From JBHGXV01 sp041920505 (GTDB taxonomy: Bacteria; Bacillota; Bacilli; Brevibacillales; Brevibacillaceae), in the NCBI GenBank assembly GCA_041920505.1, contig JBHGXV010000009.1, positions 42,970-106,969 of the forward strand: a stretch of 64,000 bases of DNA, given 5' to 3'. Positions 8,781-18,215 of the stretch are shown piece by piece; position 1 is the first letter of the stretch; each line of letters starts with the position of its first letter. The position numbers and the translations under genes are program-made. The notes below the pieces were generated by a model. That model worked only from the letters and a program-made list of their open reading frames with translations, ran no database searches and was not told the DNA's origin.

Positions 8781-9134
8781 TTACAGAAACAGAAACCGCG
8801 CCAACGCGAGATACGCCAGGCAGCAGAGCGGCACAATCGTCTGAAACGAGAGATGGCGCGTTTTGTGACGAAACAGGACCATCCCTGAGGCAACGCCAAA
8901 AGGCCCACCCAACGCGGCCAGGGCGAAAAGACTGCGCTCCGGCACGCGAAACGCCCCTTTGTGCCGGGCCGCGCGTTTGTCTCGCCACATCAAGCCCATC
9001 GCATACAGATTAAGCCACAAGGCCGCGATCCACACCCACCACCCTTGGCCGGTTGCCCAGCCGATCAGGCCGAACAGCCAGCCGAGGGCGAGCGCGAGAT
9101 TGCGGTTACGCGCATGTCGAGTCAACAGTCGCAT
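8781..9134 (-). CDS. DUF1294 family membrane protein
   Basis: A 117-residue small membrane protein with the DUF1294 core (MWRDKRAARHKGAFRVPE, then LAALGGPFGVASGM) and three or four hydrophobic segments. The ATG at 9134 gives MRLLTRHARNRNLA and sits 5 bp after the stop of the upstream DedA gene, so the two are probably co-transcribed. The function of the family is unknown to me. Confidence 0.75.
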   Translation of the reverse strand: MRLLTRHARNRNLALALGWLFGLIGWATGQGWWVWIAALWLNLYAMGLMWRDKRAARHKGAFRVPERSLFALAALGGPFGVASGMVLFRHKTRHLSFQTIVPLCCLAYLALARFLFL

Positions 9135-9139
9135 CGGAT

Positions 9140-9763
9140 TTACTCTCTTTCCGGGTTGTAGGCGCGATTGGCCAGCACAATCCAGCGAACCAACAGCGCG
9201 ACGCCAATCCCCGCCGCCATCAGGCCCAACAGGTAAAACCCGTACGTGCGGCTCATCGCCACAACCAGTTCCATGTTTTTGCCGAACAAAAACCCGACCA
9301 TGTAAAACGCCAGGGTCCACACCAGCCCGGTCGTATAGGAGAACAGGGCATAGCGGCGGTACTTCATCCCGCCGATGGCGACGATGTACGGCACCACGTG
9401 ACGGATGACCGGCAACAGATAGCTGATGCACAGCGAAAACGCCCCGTACTTCTGGATCAAGGCCGTCGAACGGGAGATGTAGCGATCCATGTTTTTCTTC
9501 TTTTTTAGCCAGTTGAGAATCGGTTTGCCGAATCCCCTGCCGAGGAAATAGCCGATCGACAAACCGGAGACCACGCCCAGATAGTCAAACAAAAACGCGT
9601 AGACGGGATCGAGGTACCCCAGCGATGCGACAAAACCGCCACTGGCCACGACCAACTCGTCGGGAATCGGCAGTCCGACGATGCCCAGCCACAAGAGGAA
9701 AAACAGCGCGGCGTACCCGTAATGTTCGATCAGCGAGACGAGCAGATCGAGATTGATCTCCAT
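9140..9763 (-). CDS. DedA family (VTT domain) membrane protein
   Basis: A 207-residue DedA-type integral membrane protein with about five hydrophobic stretches. Typical features are GLPIPDELVVASGGF near the start, GYFLGRGFGKP in the middle and a conserved arginine in SYLLPVIRHVVPYIVAIGG. The DedA superfamily includes polyprenyl-phosphate and phospholipid flippases; the substrate here is unknown. It is one of three such proteins in the window. It is co-directional with the DUF1294 gene. Confidence 0.85.
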   Translation of the reverse strand: MEINLDLLVSLIEHYGYAALFFLLWLGIVGLPIPDELVVASGGFVASLGYLDPVYAFLFDYLGVVSGLSIGYFLGRGFGKPILNWLKKKKNMDRYISRSTALIQKYGAFSLCISYLLPVIRHVVPYIVAIGGMKYRRYALFSYTTGLVWTLAFYMVGFLFGKNMELVVAMSRTYGFYLLGLMAAGIGVALLVRWIVLANRAYNPERE

Positions 9764-9919
9764 TCGTATGATTCTCCCATCCTATCGCCCGACACGGCGT
9801 CATTTTCTGCCTTCTGTCCATTGTAGCACGACAATAATAGGGTCGACGCGCCCGTGAAAGAATATTCCTGACCGCACGCTAAAGTCCCTGCTTCTTATAC
9901 GTATTCCACAGCCAAAAGG

Positions 9920-10768
9920 TTACTTCCTCTTCTGGACGGCTGATTCCGCCCGTCTTTGCCAAAACGCGTCGGGCAACATTTTTTGTCCGAAAAAATGTTC
10001 CATCTCGGGCAAAATCCAGCCGTCCAACTGCGCCTGATCCCCTTTTTCCACCAGCCGGTTGACCAGCACGTCGTGCCAGATGTAGTCCTCCAGCAAAAAC
10101 AGGTGGACCGGATCGTCGGTGTAAAACGCGTTTTCATCCCGCTCGGCGGAATGGCCGTACAACAACTCGCGGCTGTCGACGGACAGGATAAACCAGTTCT
10201 GGCCGGCCAGCGTGGACATGTACTCGTTGCGCCGGTGAGAGAAAAGGCCCGGCAGCGGATCGTCCACCTCGAAGAGAATCCCCCTAAGCCGGATTCCCTC
10301 CTCGGCCCGTGTGGAAAGCGCGGGCAGCAACTCCCGATACATCGGCTCCCACATCGACAGCAGAATCTGCCGTTCGGCGCTCTGGATCAAGGTGCGGCAG
10401 TAGGAGAGAATGCTCTCTTTTCCCTTGACGGTCGTCACGTAGGTCTCCCCTCTCGGCTGCCGGTTCTGCAACTCGCGAAGCCCGCTCTCCAGCGCGCGAA
10501 AACTGCTCTCCCAGCGCTCCTTGTACTGCTCCAGCAACACGTCGACCGGAAGCGGCGTATACCACTTGCTTCCGTCCTTCGTCTCCTCGGTCATCACCAG
10601 TCCCCGGTTCACAAGCGACTCCAGCGTATCGTACACCCGCGCCCGGGGAATGCCGGACTGCTTGCTGACCTGATACGCAGACGCCCTCCCCGTCTCCACC
10701 AGGGCGGCGAACGCTTTGGCCTCGTACTGCGTCAATCCGAACGCCTGCAAGGTCTCCACCACTTGCAT
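9920..10768 (-). CDS. TrmB-family transcriptional regulator
   Basis: A 282-residue regulator. The N-terminal TrmB winged helix (residues 1-70) contains LTQYEAKAFAALVETG and GIPRARVYDTLESLVNRG. A coiled-coil linker precedes a C-terminal ligand or dimer domain of TrmB type. It begins 17 bp after the AEC transporter gene on the same strand, so it probably regulates that transporter. The ligand is unknown; TrmB proteins were first described as sugar sensors. Confidence 0.83.
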   Translation of the reverse strand: MQVVETLQAFGLTQYEAKAFAALVETGRASAYQVSKQSGIPRARVYDTLESLVNRGLVMTEETKDGSKWYTPLPVDVLLEQYKERWESSFRALESGLRELQNRQPRGETYVTTVKGKESILSYCRTLIQSAERQILLSMWEPMYRELLPALSTRAEEGIRLRGILFEVDDPLPGLFSHRRNEYMSTLAGQNWFILSVDSRELLYGHSAERDENAFYTDDPVHLFLLEDYIWHDVLVNRLVEKGDQAQLDGWILPEMEHFFGQKMLPDAFWQRRAESAVQKRK

Positions 10769-10785
10769 CGACCGTTCCCCCTTTA

Positions 10786-11679
10786 TTATGGTAACGTCAA
10801 CAGCTTCATCATGCCAATCAGCGTAAACGGGCTGATCAGCGTCGTCAACAAAATCGAAAGCGAAATCGCCGACGTGTCGCGATTTTGATCCTTGGCGAGC
10901 AACAACAGGTTAAGCGATGTCGGCATGCCGAACATCAGGATCATCACGCTGCGTTCCAGCGGGTCGGAGGCGCACAGGTAGGCGAGCGGCCAGGCCAGCG
11001 CCGCAGGCAAGAGAAGCTTGACGGCGCTGATCGCCACAGCTTCCCTCAGCTTCGCCAGCGAAAAGCGGTTCCGTTTCAACTCCGCTCCGGTCAAAATAAG
11101 CGTGATCGGCAGCGTGGCGGTCACGGCGGCGTCGAGGAAGCGATCAATCGTCTCGGGCATCGCAAGCCCCAACCGTTTCCACACCAGCCCCGCGGTCACC
11201 GCGTACAGGTACGGGTTGGAAAACACGGTGCGCAGCCGCTCTGCCCAATCGGTCACGTTACCAACCTGGGCGAAACCGATCACCGCCATGTACAGGTTAA
11301 ACGCCAGTGTCACCGCGACCGCGTACGGGACCGCTTCCCTGCCCAGTCCAAACTGTACCACAGCCAGCCCGAAATAGCCAACGTTGGCCAGGGTGGCCGA
11401 CAGCGCGTTCCATTTCAGATTGTCGCCGCTCCAGCCCAACAGCCGCCCCAGCCCCAGCACGAGCACGGCGTAGACGGCGAGCGTGGTGGCGAAAAAATGG
11501 AGCACAATCGCCGCGAGCGAGCCAACCGACACCGCCGTCTTGACGATTGACTGAAAAATCAGAACCGGAATGAGACCGTACAGGCACAACCGTGACAGCG
11601 AGCGGTTCGCCTCCGTTTTTTCCTGCGCGAAATACCCGAACGACATAAACCCAAACACCAGCACCATCGCCTGAAGCAT
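10786..11679 (-). CDS. AEC family transporter (auxin efflux carrier-like permease)
   Basis: A 297-residue permease with about ten hydrophobic segments, of the AEC family that exports or exchanges small organic acids. The end carries LFGMPTSLNLLLLAKDQN. The ATG at 11679 follows a GGGAGAGGGAGAGG purine tract and gives the usual family length. The frame is open upstream to 11871 but that part has no transporter similarity. It forms an operon with the TrmB regulator. Confidence 0.85.
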   Translation of the reverse strand: MLQAMVLVFGFMSFGYFAQEKTEANRSLSRLCLYGLIPVLIFQSIVKTAVSVGSLAAIVLHFFATTLAVYAVLVLGLGRLLGWSGDNLKWNALSATLANVGYFGLAVVQFGLGREAVPYAVAVTLAFNLYMAVIGFAQVGNVTDWAERLRTVFSNPYLYAVTAGLVWKRLGLAMPETIDRFLDAAVTATLPITLILTGAELKRNRFSLAKLREAVAISAVKLLLPAALAWPLAYLCASDPLERSVMILMFGMPTSLNLLLLAKDQNRDTSAISLSILLTTLISPFTLIGMMKLLTLP

Positions 11680-11698
11680 GCCTCTCCCTCTCCCTTTT

Positions 11699-11713
11699 CG
11701 ATAGTTACTATCG
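11699..11713. promoter_or_regulatory. Palindrome upstream of the AEC-TrmB operon
   Basis: CGATAG-TTA-CTATCG is a perfect 6-bp inverted repeat with a 3-bp centre, 20 bp before the AEC start. It is a candidate site for the TrmB regulator encoded in the same operon. Confidence 0.45.
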
Positions 11714-11786
11714 CAGTGGTTACATTCTGCTCCCATCGTAACATGCGAAGATCTGGCGGTAAAGCTGCGACGCGGAGAGCGCATGC

Positions 11787-11816
11787 AAAAAGCCGCCCCC
11801 CTGTCGGGGAAGCGGC
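11787..11816 (-). terminator. Terminator of the B12-radical SAM gene
   Basis: Reverse strand GCCGC..CCCC / GGGG..GCGGC stem followed by TTTTT. Confidence 0.75.
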
Positions 11817-11864
11817 CAAGCGAAGCTGTCGATGCGACCATCACCCATGGCATCACGGACTTGG

Positions 11865-13631
11865 TCAGCACGGCCGATTGACGACGACAAACGTATTTTC
11901 TGTCCCTTCCTGATACGGATAGTAGACGACCAGGGCGTAGTCGCCGACACGCACGTCGCCGGTGGCGAGCCAGTGTTCGATGTCAAACGACACGTCGGTC
12001 ACCATCGTGTGCTTGAAGTATTCCTTGGATTGGGCGGTGCTGGCGGCAAAGTCGGGACGCAGCCGTTCCGCCGCTTCCCGCACACGTTCGTAGACGGACT
12101 GCGCGTCCGCCTTTTGCAGTTCGTGTTCCCACCAGAGCTTGCGCGGCCGGTGTTTCTGGTTGCGAAGATAGTCGAATTTCATCAGGCTGACCACGTGCTC
12201 CCATCCCTCGATCCGCCGATTCCCCAGGAAATGATGCAACCGCACGAACAGGTCGTCCAACTGATGACCCAACCGGCTCCACCCCTGCTCTTCCCAATAA
12301 TCGCCGAATTCCTGGAAAAAGTCGAACGGCGTCTCAAAATGACGGGTGACCACCCATTCCAGGGTCGTGTCCATCCGATGCGCGTTCCAGTATTTTTCCA
12401 GCACGTCTTCCACCCGTTTGATCCGTTGCACATCGTCAAACGACAAGACGTTGTTGCACAGCATTTCGTACGGAGCCTCGTCCATGTAGACGTAGCCGTG
12501 ATTGGCCGCCCGCGTCCGGACGCCTGTCCCGCGCAGCATCTTGAGAAAGCCGAGCTGCAGCTCTTCCGGACGCAACGCAAACACGTCGTTGAACGTTTTG
12601 CGGAACGATTGGTAATCCTCTTCCGGCAAACCGGCGATCAGGTCGAGGTGCTGGGCGATTTTGCCCGATTCCTTGATCTTCCGCACGGTATAGCTCAGTT
12701 TCTCGAAATTTTGCCGGCGGTGAACCAGCCTGTTGGTCTCGTCGTTGGTCGACTGCACGCCGATCTCAAAGCGGAAAATGCCGGGCGGCGCGTGCTCGGC
12801 GAGAAAATCGACGACGTCCGGTTTCATGATGTCGGCGGTAATCTCGAACTGAAACACCGTCCCGTTGTGGTGTTCGATCAGAAACCGGAAAATCTCCATC
12901 GCGTACCGCTTGTTGATGTTAAAGGTGCGGTCGACGAATTTGACGATTTTCACCCCGTCGTGATCGATAAGCCGCCGCAAATCCGCCTTTACCCGCTCCA
13001 GGTCGAAGTAGCGGACGCCGTTTTCGATCGACGACAGGCAGTATTGGCACTGAAACGGACAGCCTCGCGACGCTTCGAAGTACACCACCCGGTTGTTCAA
13101 CTCGTCGAGGTGGTCTTCATACGGAGAAGGAATGGTATTCAGGTCGATCTTGCCGCGCGGCATCGTAAAACGGACGTAGTCGCCGTCGCGGTAGGCGATC
13201 CCGGCGATGCCGGACAGCTTCACTGGCTCCCCGGTCTCGCGGGCACAAGCGTACGCCTGGCACAACTCAAGGAAAGTCTGTTCTCCTTCCCCCATGACGA
13301 TCACGTCGACGTACGGGTGGTTCTTCAGCCAATGGTCGGTATCGTAGGAGACTTCCGGGCCGCCGAGGATCACCGGCAGGTCGGGGCGCACTTTTTTCAG
13401 GTTGCGCACCACATCCAGCGTCTCGCGGATATTCCAGATATAACAGGAAAAAGCGACGAGATCGGGACGCCGCTTGTACAGATCGCCGACGATGTTGAGC
13501 ATCACATCGTTGATCGTGTATTCCGCCAGTTGCACACGAGGGAACGCCGGTTTCACGTAGCTGCGCAAATAGCGCAGCGCGAGCGAAGAGTGGATGTATT
13601 TGGCGTTGAGCGTTGCCAGCACAATGTTCAT
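11865..13631 (-). CDS. B12-binding radical SAM protein with DUF4080
   Basis: A 588-residue protein. The N-terminal cobalamin-binding-like domain (about 1-130, with ILGGPEVSYD and MGEGEQTFLEL) is followed by a radical SAM barrel whose [4Fe-4S] motif is CPFQCQYC. The remaining C-terminal part matches DUF4080. Such proteins are thought to carry out cobalamin-dependent methylation or rearrangement; the substrate is unknown. It is monocistronic with its own terminator. There is no neighbouring biosynthetic gene to hint at its product. Confidence 0.85.
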   Translation of the reverse strand: MNIVLATLNAKYIHSSLALRYLRSYVKPAFPRVQLAEYTINDVMLNIVGDLYKRRPDLVAFSCYIWNIRETLDVVRNLKKVRPDLPVILGGPEVSYDTDHWLKNHPYVDVIVMGEGEQTFLELCQAYACARETGEPVKLSGIAGIAYRDGDYVRFTMPRGKIDLNTIPSPYEDHLDELNNRVVYFEASRGCPFQCQYCLSSIENGVRYFDLERVKADLRRLIDHDGVKIVKFVDRTFNINKRYAMEIFRFLIEHHNGTVFQFEITADIMKPDVVDFLAEHAPPGIFRFEIGVQSTNDETNRLVHRRQNFEKLSYTVRKIKESGKIAQHLDLIAGLPEEDYQSFRKTFNDVFALRPEELQLGFLKMLRGTGVRTRAANHGYVYMDEAPYEMLCNNVLSFDDVQRIKRVEDVLEKYWNAHRMDTTLEWVVTRHFETPFDFFQEFGDYWEEQGWSRLGHQLDDLFVRLHHFLGNRRIEGWEHVVSLMKFDYLRNQKHRPRKLWWEHELQKADAQSVYERVREAAERLRPDFAASTAQSKEYFKHTMVTDVSFDIEHWLATGDVRVGDYALVVYYPYQEGTENTFVVVNRPC

Positions 13632-13721
13632 CGGTCCGTCCCCCTTTTTTCCTAGCTCTTCATTATAGCAATCCGCGAAGAGACGGGCAATGCACCTGGT
13701 TGGCTTGCACCGGTCTGTCGG

Positions 13722-14228
13722 TTACTTGTGCAATTCTCTTACCACGTGGCCCAGTTCGGGCACGATCAGTCGGGTCATCGCCAGTTTCACCGCGCCGGTG
13801 GAACCGGGAGTGGAAAAGATCGCCTTGCCGCCGCAGGTTCCGGCAATCGCTCTGCTCAGAATGGCGGCCGAGCCGATGTCTTCGGTATAGCTGAGGAAAC
13901 GAAACAGCTCCCCGAAGCCGGGCATCTCTTTTTCCAGCAAGGCCTTGACAGCTTCGTAGGTGGTGTCCCGCTTGGCGATACCGGTTCCGCCGTTGAGCAG
14001 GATCACCTGTACCCCGGGGTGTTCCACTCCCTCGCGGATGGCCGCCGTAATCGCCTCCCGTTCGTCCTTCACGATCCGGTACAGCACAGTTGAGTGGCCC
14101 GCCTCGTCCAGCAGGCTTTTCATCAGTTGGCCGCTCTTGTCCGTCTCCTCGTTGCGCGTGTCCGACACGGTAATCACCATGCAGCCGACCTGGCGCGGGG
14201 CTTGCGCCTTGTGTTCTGCGGTACTCAC
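13722..14228 (-). CDS. moaB: Molybdenum cofactor biosynthesis protein MoaB
   Basis: A 168-residue MogA/MoaB-family protein that adenylylates molybdopterin before molybdate insertion. The signature LLNGGTGIAKRDTTYEAV and the late STPGSTGAVKLA are present. The start is GTG 14228, directly behind AAGGAGGAG. No other molybdenum cofactor gene is nearby. Confidence 0.9.
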   Translation of the reverse strand: MSTAEHKAQAPRQVGCMVITVSDTRNEETDKSGQLMKSLLDEAGHSTVLYRIVKDEREAITAAIREGVEHPGVQVILLNGGTGIAKRDTTYEAVKALLEKEMPGFGELFRFLSYTEDIGSAAILSRAIAGTCGGKAIFSTPGSTGAVKLAMTRLIVPELGHVVRELHK

Positions 14229-14252
14229 GTTGACTCCTCCTTACCCAACCCT

Positions 14253-14675
14253 TCACTTTTCCAAATGGGTTACTTGATGAAGAAACTCGCCCTTCGCAGA
14301 AATCGCCAGTTGAAAACTGGTAAAGTAGGCATCGTGATGCAAAATATCCTCATAGCCTTGTTGTTCTACATGGACAAGCCATATTCTATCATCAGGATGT
14401 ATCGAATCAATACGGGTTGCGTCAAACCTGTTCAAGAAATCCCCGTATCGAATCCGCTCGATTTCCGTCACCCGCGAACTTTCCCCAAAATACTCCTGCA
14501 CGCTTCGCTTCAAATCCTTTTCGTCACGGATTTGCAGAAACTCCTTTTGGGGAGACGGTTTCTCCACCGTAACGACCCGATAACCCGAACTCTTTGTAAA
14601 GCTGTAGTCCACGTAGAAGAAACCGGAAATGGCCGCTGCTGCTAGACAAAATAACCAAAGTGCCGTCTTTTTCAT
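14253..14675 (-). CDS. Hypothetical membrane-anchored or secreted protein
   Basis: A 140-residue protein I do not recognise. The N-terminus MKKTALWLFCLAAAAISGFF is a signal peptide or single anchor. The rest is soluble with charged segments (RDEKDLKRSVQEYFGESS). A GAGGGAG ribosome-binding site precedes the ATG. It ends 24 bp before moaB on the same strand. Its codons look AT-richer than its neighbours, so recent acquisition or weak constraint is possible. Confidence 0.6.
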   Translation of the reverse strand: MKKTALWLFCLAAAAISGFFYVDYSFTKSSGYRVVTVEKPSPQKEFLQIRDEKDLKRSVQEYFGESSRVTEIERIRYGDFLNRFDATRIDSIHPDDRIWLVHVEQQGYEDILHHDAYFTSFQLAISAKGEFLHQVTHLEK

Positions 14676-14813
14676 GTTTCTCCCTCGCTATTTTTCATAG
14701 CTATCATGGTTCATTTATTATAGCATCGTCCCTTCGCAACCGGTTTTATTTTCCTATCGAGAACGTATAAATCTTTAAGGAAGATCGGATATACGTACAT
14801 GAGGTGATTTTTC

Positions 14814-15413
14814 GTGATCACGACCATGTGGGAAACGATTGTCCATGCGGCGATGACACTGGGCTATTGGGGCGTCTTCCTTTCGCTTGCGGTGGAGGGA
14901 GTCGGCCTGCCGTTTCCCGGAGACGCGGCGCTCGCCTTTTTCGGATTTCTCGCCAGCGAAGAGCGGTTCGGCCTGGGAACGCTGGTGCTAGTCGCCACAT
15001 TGGGCAGCGGCACCGGCTCCATCGCCGCGTTTGCCCTCGGCAAGCATTTCGGCTTGCCGTTGCTGTACAAGTACGGCCGGTATCTGCTCATTTCCGATCG
15101 GTCGATCGAGGTGACCAGCCGCTTCTCCAGACGGTATGGCGTGTTCGTGCTCTTGTTCGGGCGGATGCTGCCGGGGGTTCGCACACTCTCATCGTACGTG
15201 GCCGGCATCGGCAATCTCAGTTGGCCCGCCTTTCTCGTCTACAGTTTCGCCGGATTCTTTCTCTTCAGCGCGTTCTGGATTTGCGCCGGTTACGTGCTGG
15301 GCGAAAACTGGGAAACGGTCGTGTCTCTGGTAAAAGAATATTTGGTAGGAACGGCGTTAGCGGTTATACTAGGAGGAGCAGTTCTTTTTTGGATCAAAAA
15401 GCGACGTTTGTAA
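14814..15413 (+). CDS. DedA family (VTT domain) membrane protein
   Basis: A 199-residue DedA protein. Typical elements are GLPFPGDAALAFFGFLA and a glycine-rich G-x-G-T-G-S segment near residue 65, with FGRMLPGVRTLSSYVAG carrying the conserved arginines. The GTG at 14814 follows GAGGTGA. It ends 19 bp before ktrB, suggesting co-transcription with potassium uptake. Substrate unknown; lipid-carrier transport is the general theme of the family. Confidence 0.85.
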   Translation: MITTMWETIVHAAMTLGYWGVFLSLAVEGVGLPFPGDAALAFFGFLASEERFGLGTLVLVATLGSGTGSIAAFALGKHFGLPLLYKYGRYLLISDRSIEVTSRFSRRYGVFVLLFGRMLPGVRTLSSYVAGIGNLSWPAFLVYSFAGFFLFSAFWICAGYVLGENWETVVSLVKEYLVGTALAVILGGAVLFWIKKRRL

Positions 15414-15432
15414 CAAGAGGATGCGATAGACG

Positions 15433-16779
15433 ATGTTCAAACGGTTTTTCGACAAGTTTCAGACGGATCCGCCCAAAGTGTTGGTGGCAGGGTTCGCCCT
15501 GATTATTTTCATCGGCGGCGCGCTGTTGCACTTGCCGATCGCCACCCGCGACGGCCGGGGCCTTGACTGGCTGGATGCGCTGTTTACGTCCACGTCGGCC
15601 ACCTGCGTGACCGGCCTGGTGGTGGTGGATACCGGCACCACCTTCAGCCTGTTCGGCCAATTGGTGATCCTCTCGCTGATCCAGGTGGGCGGCCTGGGGT
15701 TCATGACCTTGGCGACATTTTTCGCGTTGTTGACCCGCAAGAAAATTTCCCTGAAAGAGCGCTTGCTCTTGCAGGAGTCGCTCAACCAGATTTCCATTCA
15801 GGGGATCGTCCGGCTCACCAAACTGATCCTGATCTTCACCGCCCTGATCGAAATGACAGGGGGAGTGATTTTGGCCCTGCGGTTCTCGTTTGACATGCCG
15901 CCCGCTAAAGCGCTCTATTACGGCATGTTTCACGCCATCTCCAACTTCAACAACGCCGGATTCGACCTGATGGGCGGTTTCTCCAGCCTGACGCGCTACG
16001 TGGACGACCCGGTGGTCAGCCTCACCGTCTCCGCGCTGATCGTGCTGGGCGGGATCGGCTTTCTCGTGATGAGCGAACTGTACGAGTACCGCCACACCAG
16101 GCGGCTGTCCCTGCACACCAAGGTCGTGCTTGTGACCACCGCCATCCTGATCGGGCTGGGGACGCTGGTGATTTTCGCGCTGGAGTACAGCAACCCGAAA
16201 ACCCTGCAGCCGCTCTCCTTTACCGGCAAACTGCTCGGCTCGCTGTACCAGTCGATCACCCCGCGCACGGCCGGTTCCAACACACTCAACATCCCCGACC
16301 TGCACCAGTCGACGCTGTTTTTCATCGTCTTCCTGATGTTTGTCGGGGCGTCTCCGGGATCAACCGGCGGCGGGATCAAGACCACCACGTTCGCCACGCT
16401 GATCGGCGCGGTCTGGGCGCAAATCAAGGGGCGTGAAGACGTCATCTTTTTCCGCCAGCGAATTCTGCCGACGATGATCTACAAGTCGCTGACGGTCACG
16501 CTGAGCGGGCTGTTCGTGGTGATCGCGGTGACGATGATGCTGACGGTGACCGAACAAGGGGCCGACTTCCTGATGATCCTGTTCGAATCGACGTCCGCGT
16601 TCGCAACAGTCGGTCTGTCAATGGGGCTGACCCCGCACCTCTCGCCGTTGGGCCGGGTGATCATCATGCTGACGATGTTCGCCGGCCGGGTGGGACCGCT
16701 GACGATCGCGTTCGCCCTGGCACAGCGTAGACAAAAGGAATACTACCGCTATCCGAAAGGCAAGATCATCATCGGATAA
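15433..16779 (+). CDS. ktrB: Ktr/Trk potassium uptake membrane subunit
   Basis: A 448-residue TrkH/KtrB-type channel-like transporter. The four pore loops with their selectivity glycines can be read: SATCVTGLVV, NFNNAGFDLM, RTAGSNTLN and FATVGLSMG. It should import potassium coupled to sodium once gated by a KtrA-type ring; the window has a ktrA at 4679-5332. The ATG at 15433 is preceded by an AAGAGGATG stretch, so the ribosome-binding site is modest. Confidence 0.92.
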   Translation: MFKRFFDKFQTDPPKVLVAGFALIIFIGGALLHLPIATRDGRGLDWLDALFTSTSATCVTGLVVVDTGTTFSLFGQLVILSLIQVGGLGFMTLATFFALLTRKKISLKERLLLQESLNQISIQGIVRLTKLILIFTALIEMTGGVILALRFSFDMPPAKALYYGMFHAISNFNNAGFDLMGGFSSLTRYVDDPVVSLTVSALIVLGGIGFLVMSELYEYRHTRRLSLHTKVVLVTTAILIGLGTLVIFALEYSNPKTLQPLSFTGKLLGSLYQSITPRTAGSNTLNIPDLHQSTLFFIVFLMFVGASPGSTGGGIKTTTFATLIGAVWAQIKGREDVIFFRQRILPTMIYKSLTVTLSGLFVVIAVTMMLTVTEQGADFLMILFESTSAFATVGLSMGLTPHLSPLGRVIIMLTMFAGRVGPLTIAFALAQRRQKEYYRYPKGKIIIG

Positions 16780-16796
16780 GCCCGATGGAAGCAAAC

Positions 16797-16838
16797 AACG
16801 ACCCATCCCTAGCCAAGCGGCCGGGGCGATGGGTCGTT
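16797..16838. terminator. Inverted repeat between ktrB and the convergent symporter gene
   Basis: A perfect 11-bp repeat AACGACCCATC / GATGGGTCGTT with a 20-nt loop covers the last codons of the symporter. No long T run follows, so its strength is uncertain. Confidence 0.5.
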
Positions 16839-18215
16839 CGCGTTTCGTGCCGATGCGGCGCGTCTGCCCAGCACAAGCGTAAGCAGGCTCCACAAGCCGC
16901 CCAGGTAGAGCGGGTCGATTCCCGTCGGTTTGAGTCCGAGCCACGCCCAGCCAAGCGCGACGAGCGGACCGCCCCAGACCGACCACTCGGCCCAGCGGCG
17001 CTCGATCGGCCCGATCCGAAGCAAAAAGAACAGAACCGGGAAAAACAAGGTAACGCCGCGCAGCGTCATCGACAAAAACGCCCACTCCAGTATCAGCGAA
17101 TTGGCGTTGGAGCAGACGATAGCGTACGCGAGCAGCATGACCGCGACGATCAACAGACGCGACAGGCGAAGCGATGCTTCGTCCCCGGCAAAACGGCGGG
17201 TGACGCGCTGGATGACGTCCTGGTTGAGCACGGTGCCAATGGACAGCGCCAGCGCCGCTCCGGTCATCACCACCGACAACAGGATGACGGCAAGCGCCCC
17301 GCCGGTAAGCCACGGCGGCGCGTACAGGAAAAAGAACTGCGAGATCGCCTCGCGCGCCTCGATGTGCGGATGGGTATCGCGCATAAACATCCCGATCCAC
17401 GCTGCCATCACGCCGATGGCGATGATCACGCTCCCGGCGGCAAACGCACCGATACGCGCCGAGCGGGTCGTGCGTCCGGCGAAGATCGGCTGCAGGTATG
17501 CCTGGGTGGAAAAAATCCCGATCACCATCGCCCCTCCCTGCGCCCAACTGGAAGCCGCGCCACCGCCAAACAGCGACAGGCGCCCCTCACTCTCCCAGCG
17601 CAGGTACTCGGCGGCCGGCAGCCGAAGCGTCAGCCAGACGCCGGCCCCGAACAGCAACAGGGCTAAAAGCGCTGTCTTCAAGGTGCCGACCATGCTCGCC
17701 CCGAAAAACCCGCCGAGCAGGATGTAGGCGAGAATCAACACGGCCGGGACCAACGCCAGCCAGCGGATTTCGCCGTGCCAGAAGACGGACAAGAGCGGCA
17801 GTGCCGCGATCACCTGGGCGATCACCTGGATAAACATCCCGGCGCAAAGAAACAGGCTGGCTCCGAACCGCGCGCGTTGGCCGTACTCGCTTCCGACCAG
17901 TGCCGGCAGGGTCTCCACCCGCAACTGGCGGAACCTTCCGGCAAACACGCCCAGCAGCATGATCGAAAGGCCTCCGCCCAGCGTAAACCAGAGCGCCGAC
18001 AACCCGTGGCGAAACGCCAGTTCTGACGTCCCGACGATCGACGTCCCGCCGACGAATCCGCCGACCAATGCGCCCGCCACCATCTCCCAGCCCAGCCTGC
18101 CGCCGGCGTTCACGAAGTCGCTGCTCTGGCGAACATTCCGCTTGGCGGCCAGCCCGACGATCACCGTGGCGGCCAGCACCGCCAGAAATCCGAGAATCAC
18201 TCCACCACTCGCCAC
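16809..18215 (-). CDS. Sodium:solute symporter (SSS family)
   Basis: A 468-residue integral membrane protein of the SSS family with about 13 hydrophobic segments. NAGGRLGWEMVAGALVGG and the glycine-rich GTSIVGTSELAFRHG near the start are typical. The GTG at 18215 lies 8 nt after GGGAGG and gives the usual length; the frame extends to 18284 without support. Substrate cannot be predicted (organic acid, amino acid or similar). Confidence 0.85.
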   Translation of the reverse strand: MASGGVILGFLAVLAATVIVGLAAKRNVRQSSDFVNAGGRLGWEMVAGALVGGFVGGTSIVGTSELAFRHGLSALWFTLGGGLSIMLLGVFAGRFRQLRVETLPALVGSEYGQRARFGASLFLCAGMFIQVIAQVIAALPLLSVFWHGEIRWLALVPAVLILAYILLGGFFGASMVGTLKTALLALLLFGAGVWLTLRLPAAEYLRWESEGRLSLFGGGAASSWAQGGAMVIGIFSTQAYLQPIFAGRTTRSARIGAFAAGSVIIAIGVMAAWIGMFMRDTHPHIEAREAISQFFFLYAPPWLTGGALAVILLSVVMTGAALALSIGTVLNQDVIQRVTRRFAGDEASLRLSRLLIVAVMLLAYAIVCSNANSLILEWAFLSMTLRGVTLFFPVLFFLLRIGPIERRWAEWSVWGGPLVALGWAWLGLKPTGIDPLYLGGLWSLLTLVLGRRAASARNANDPSPRPLG

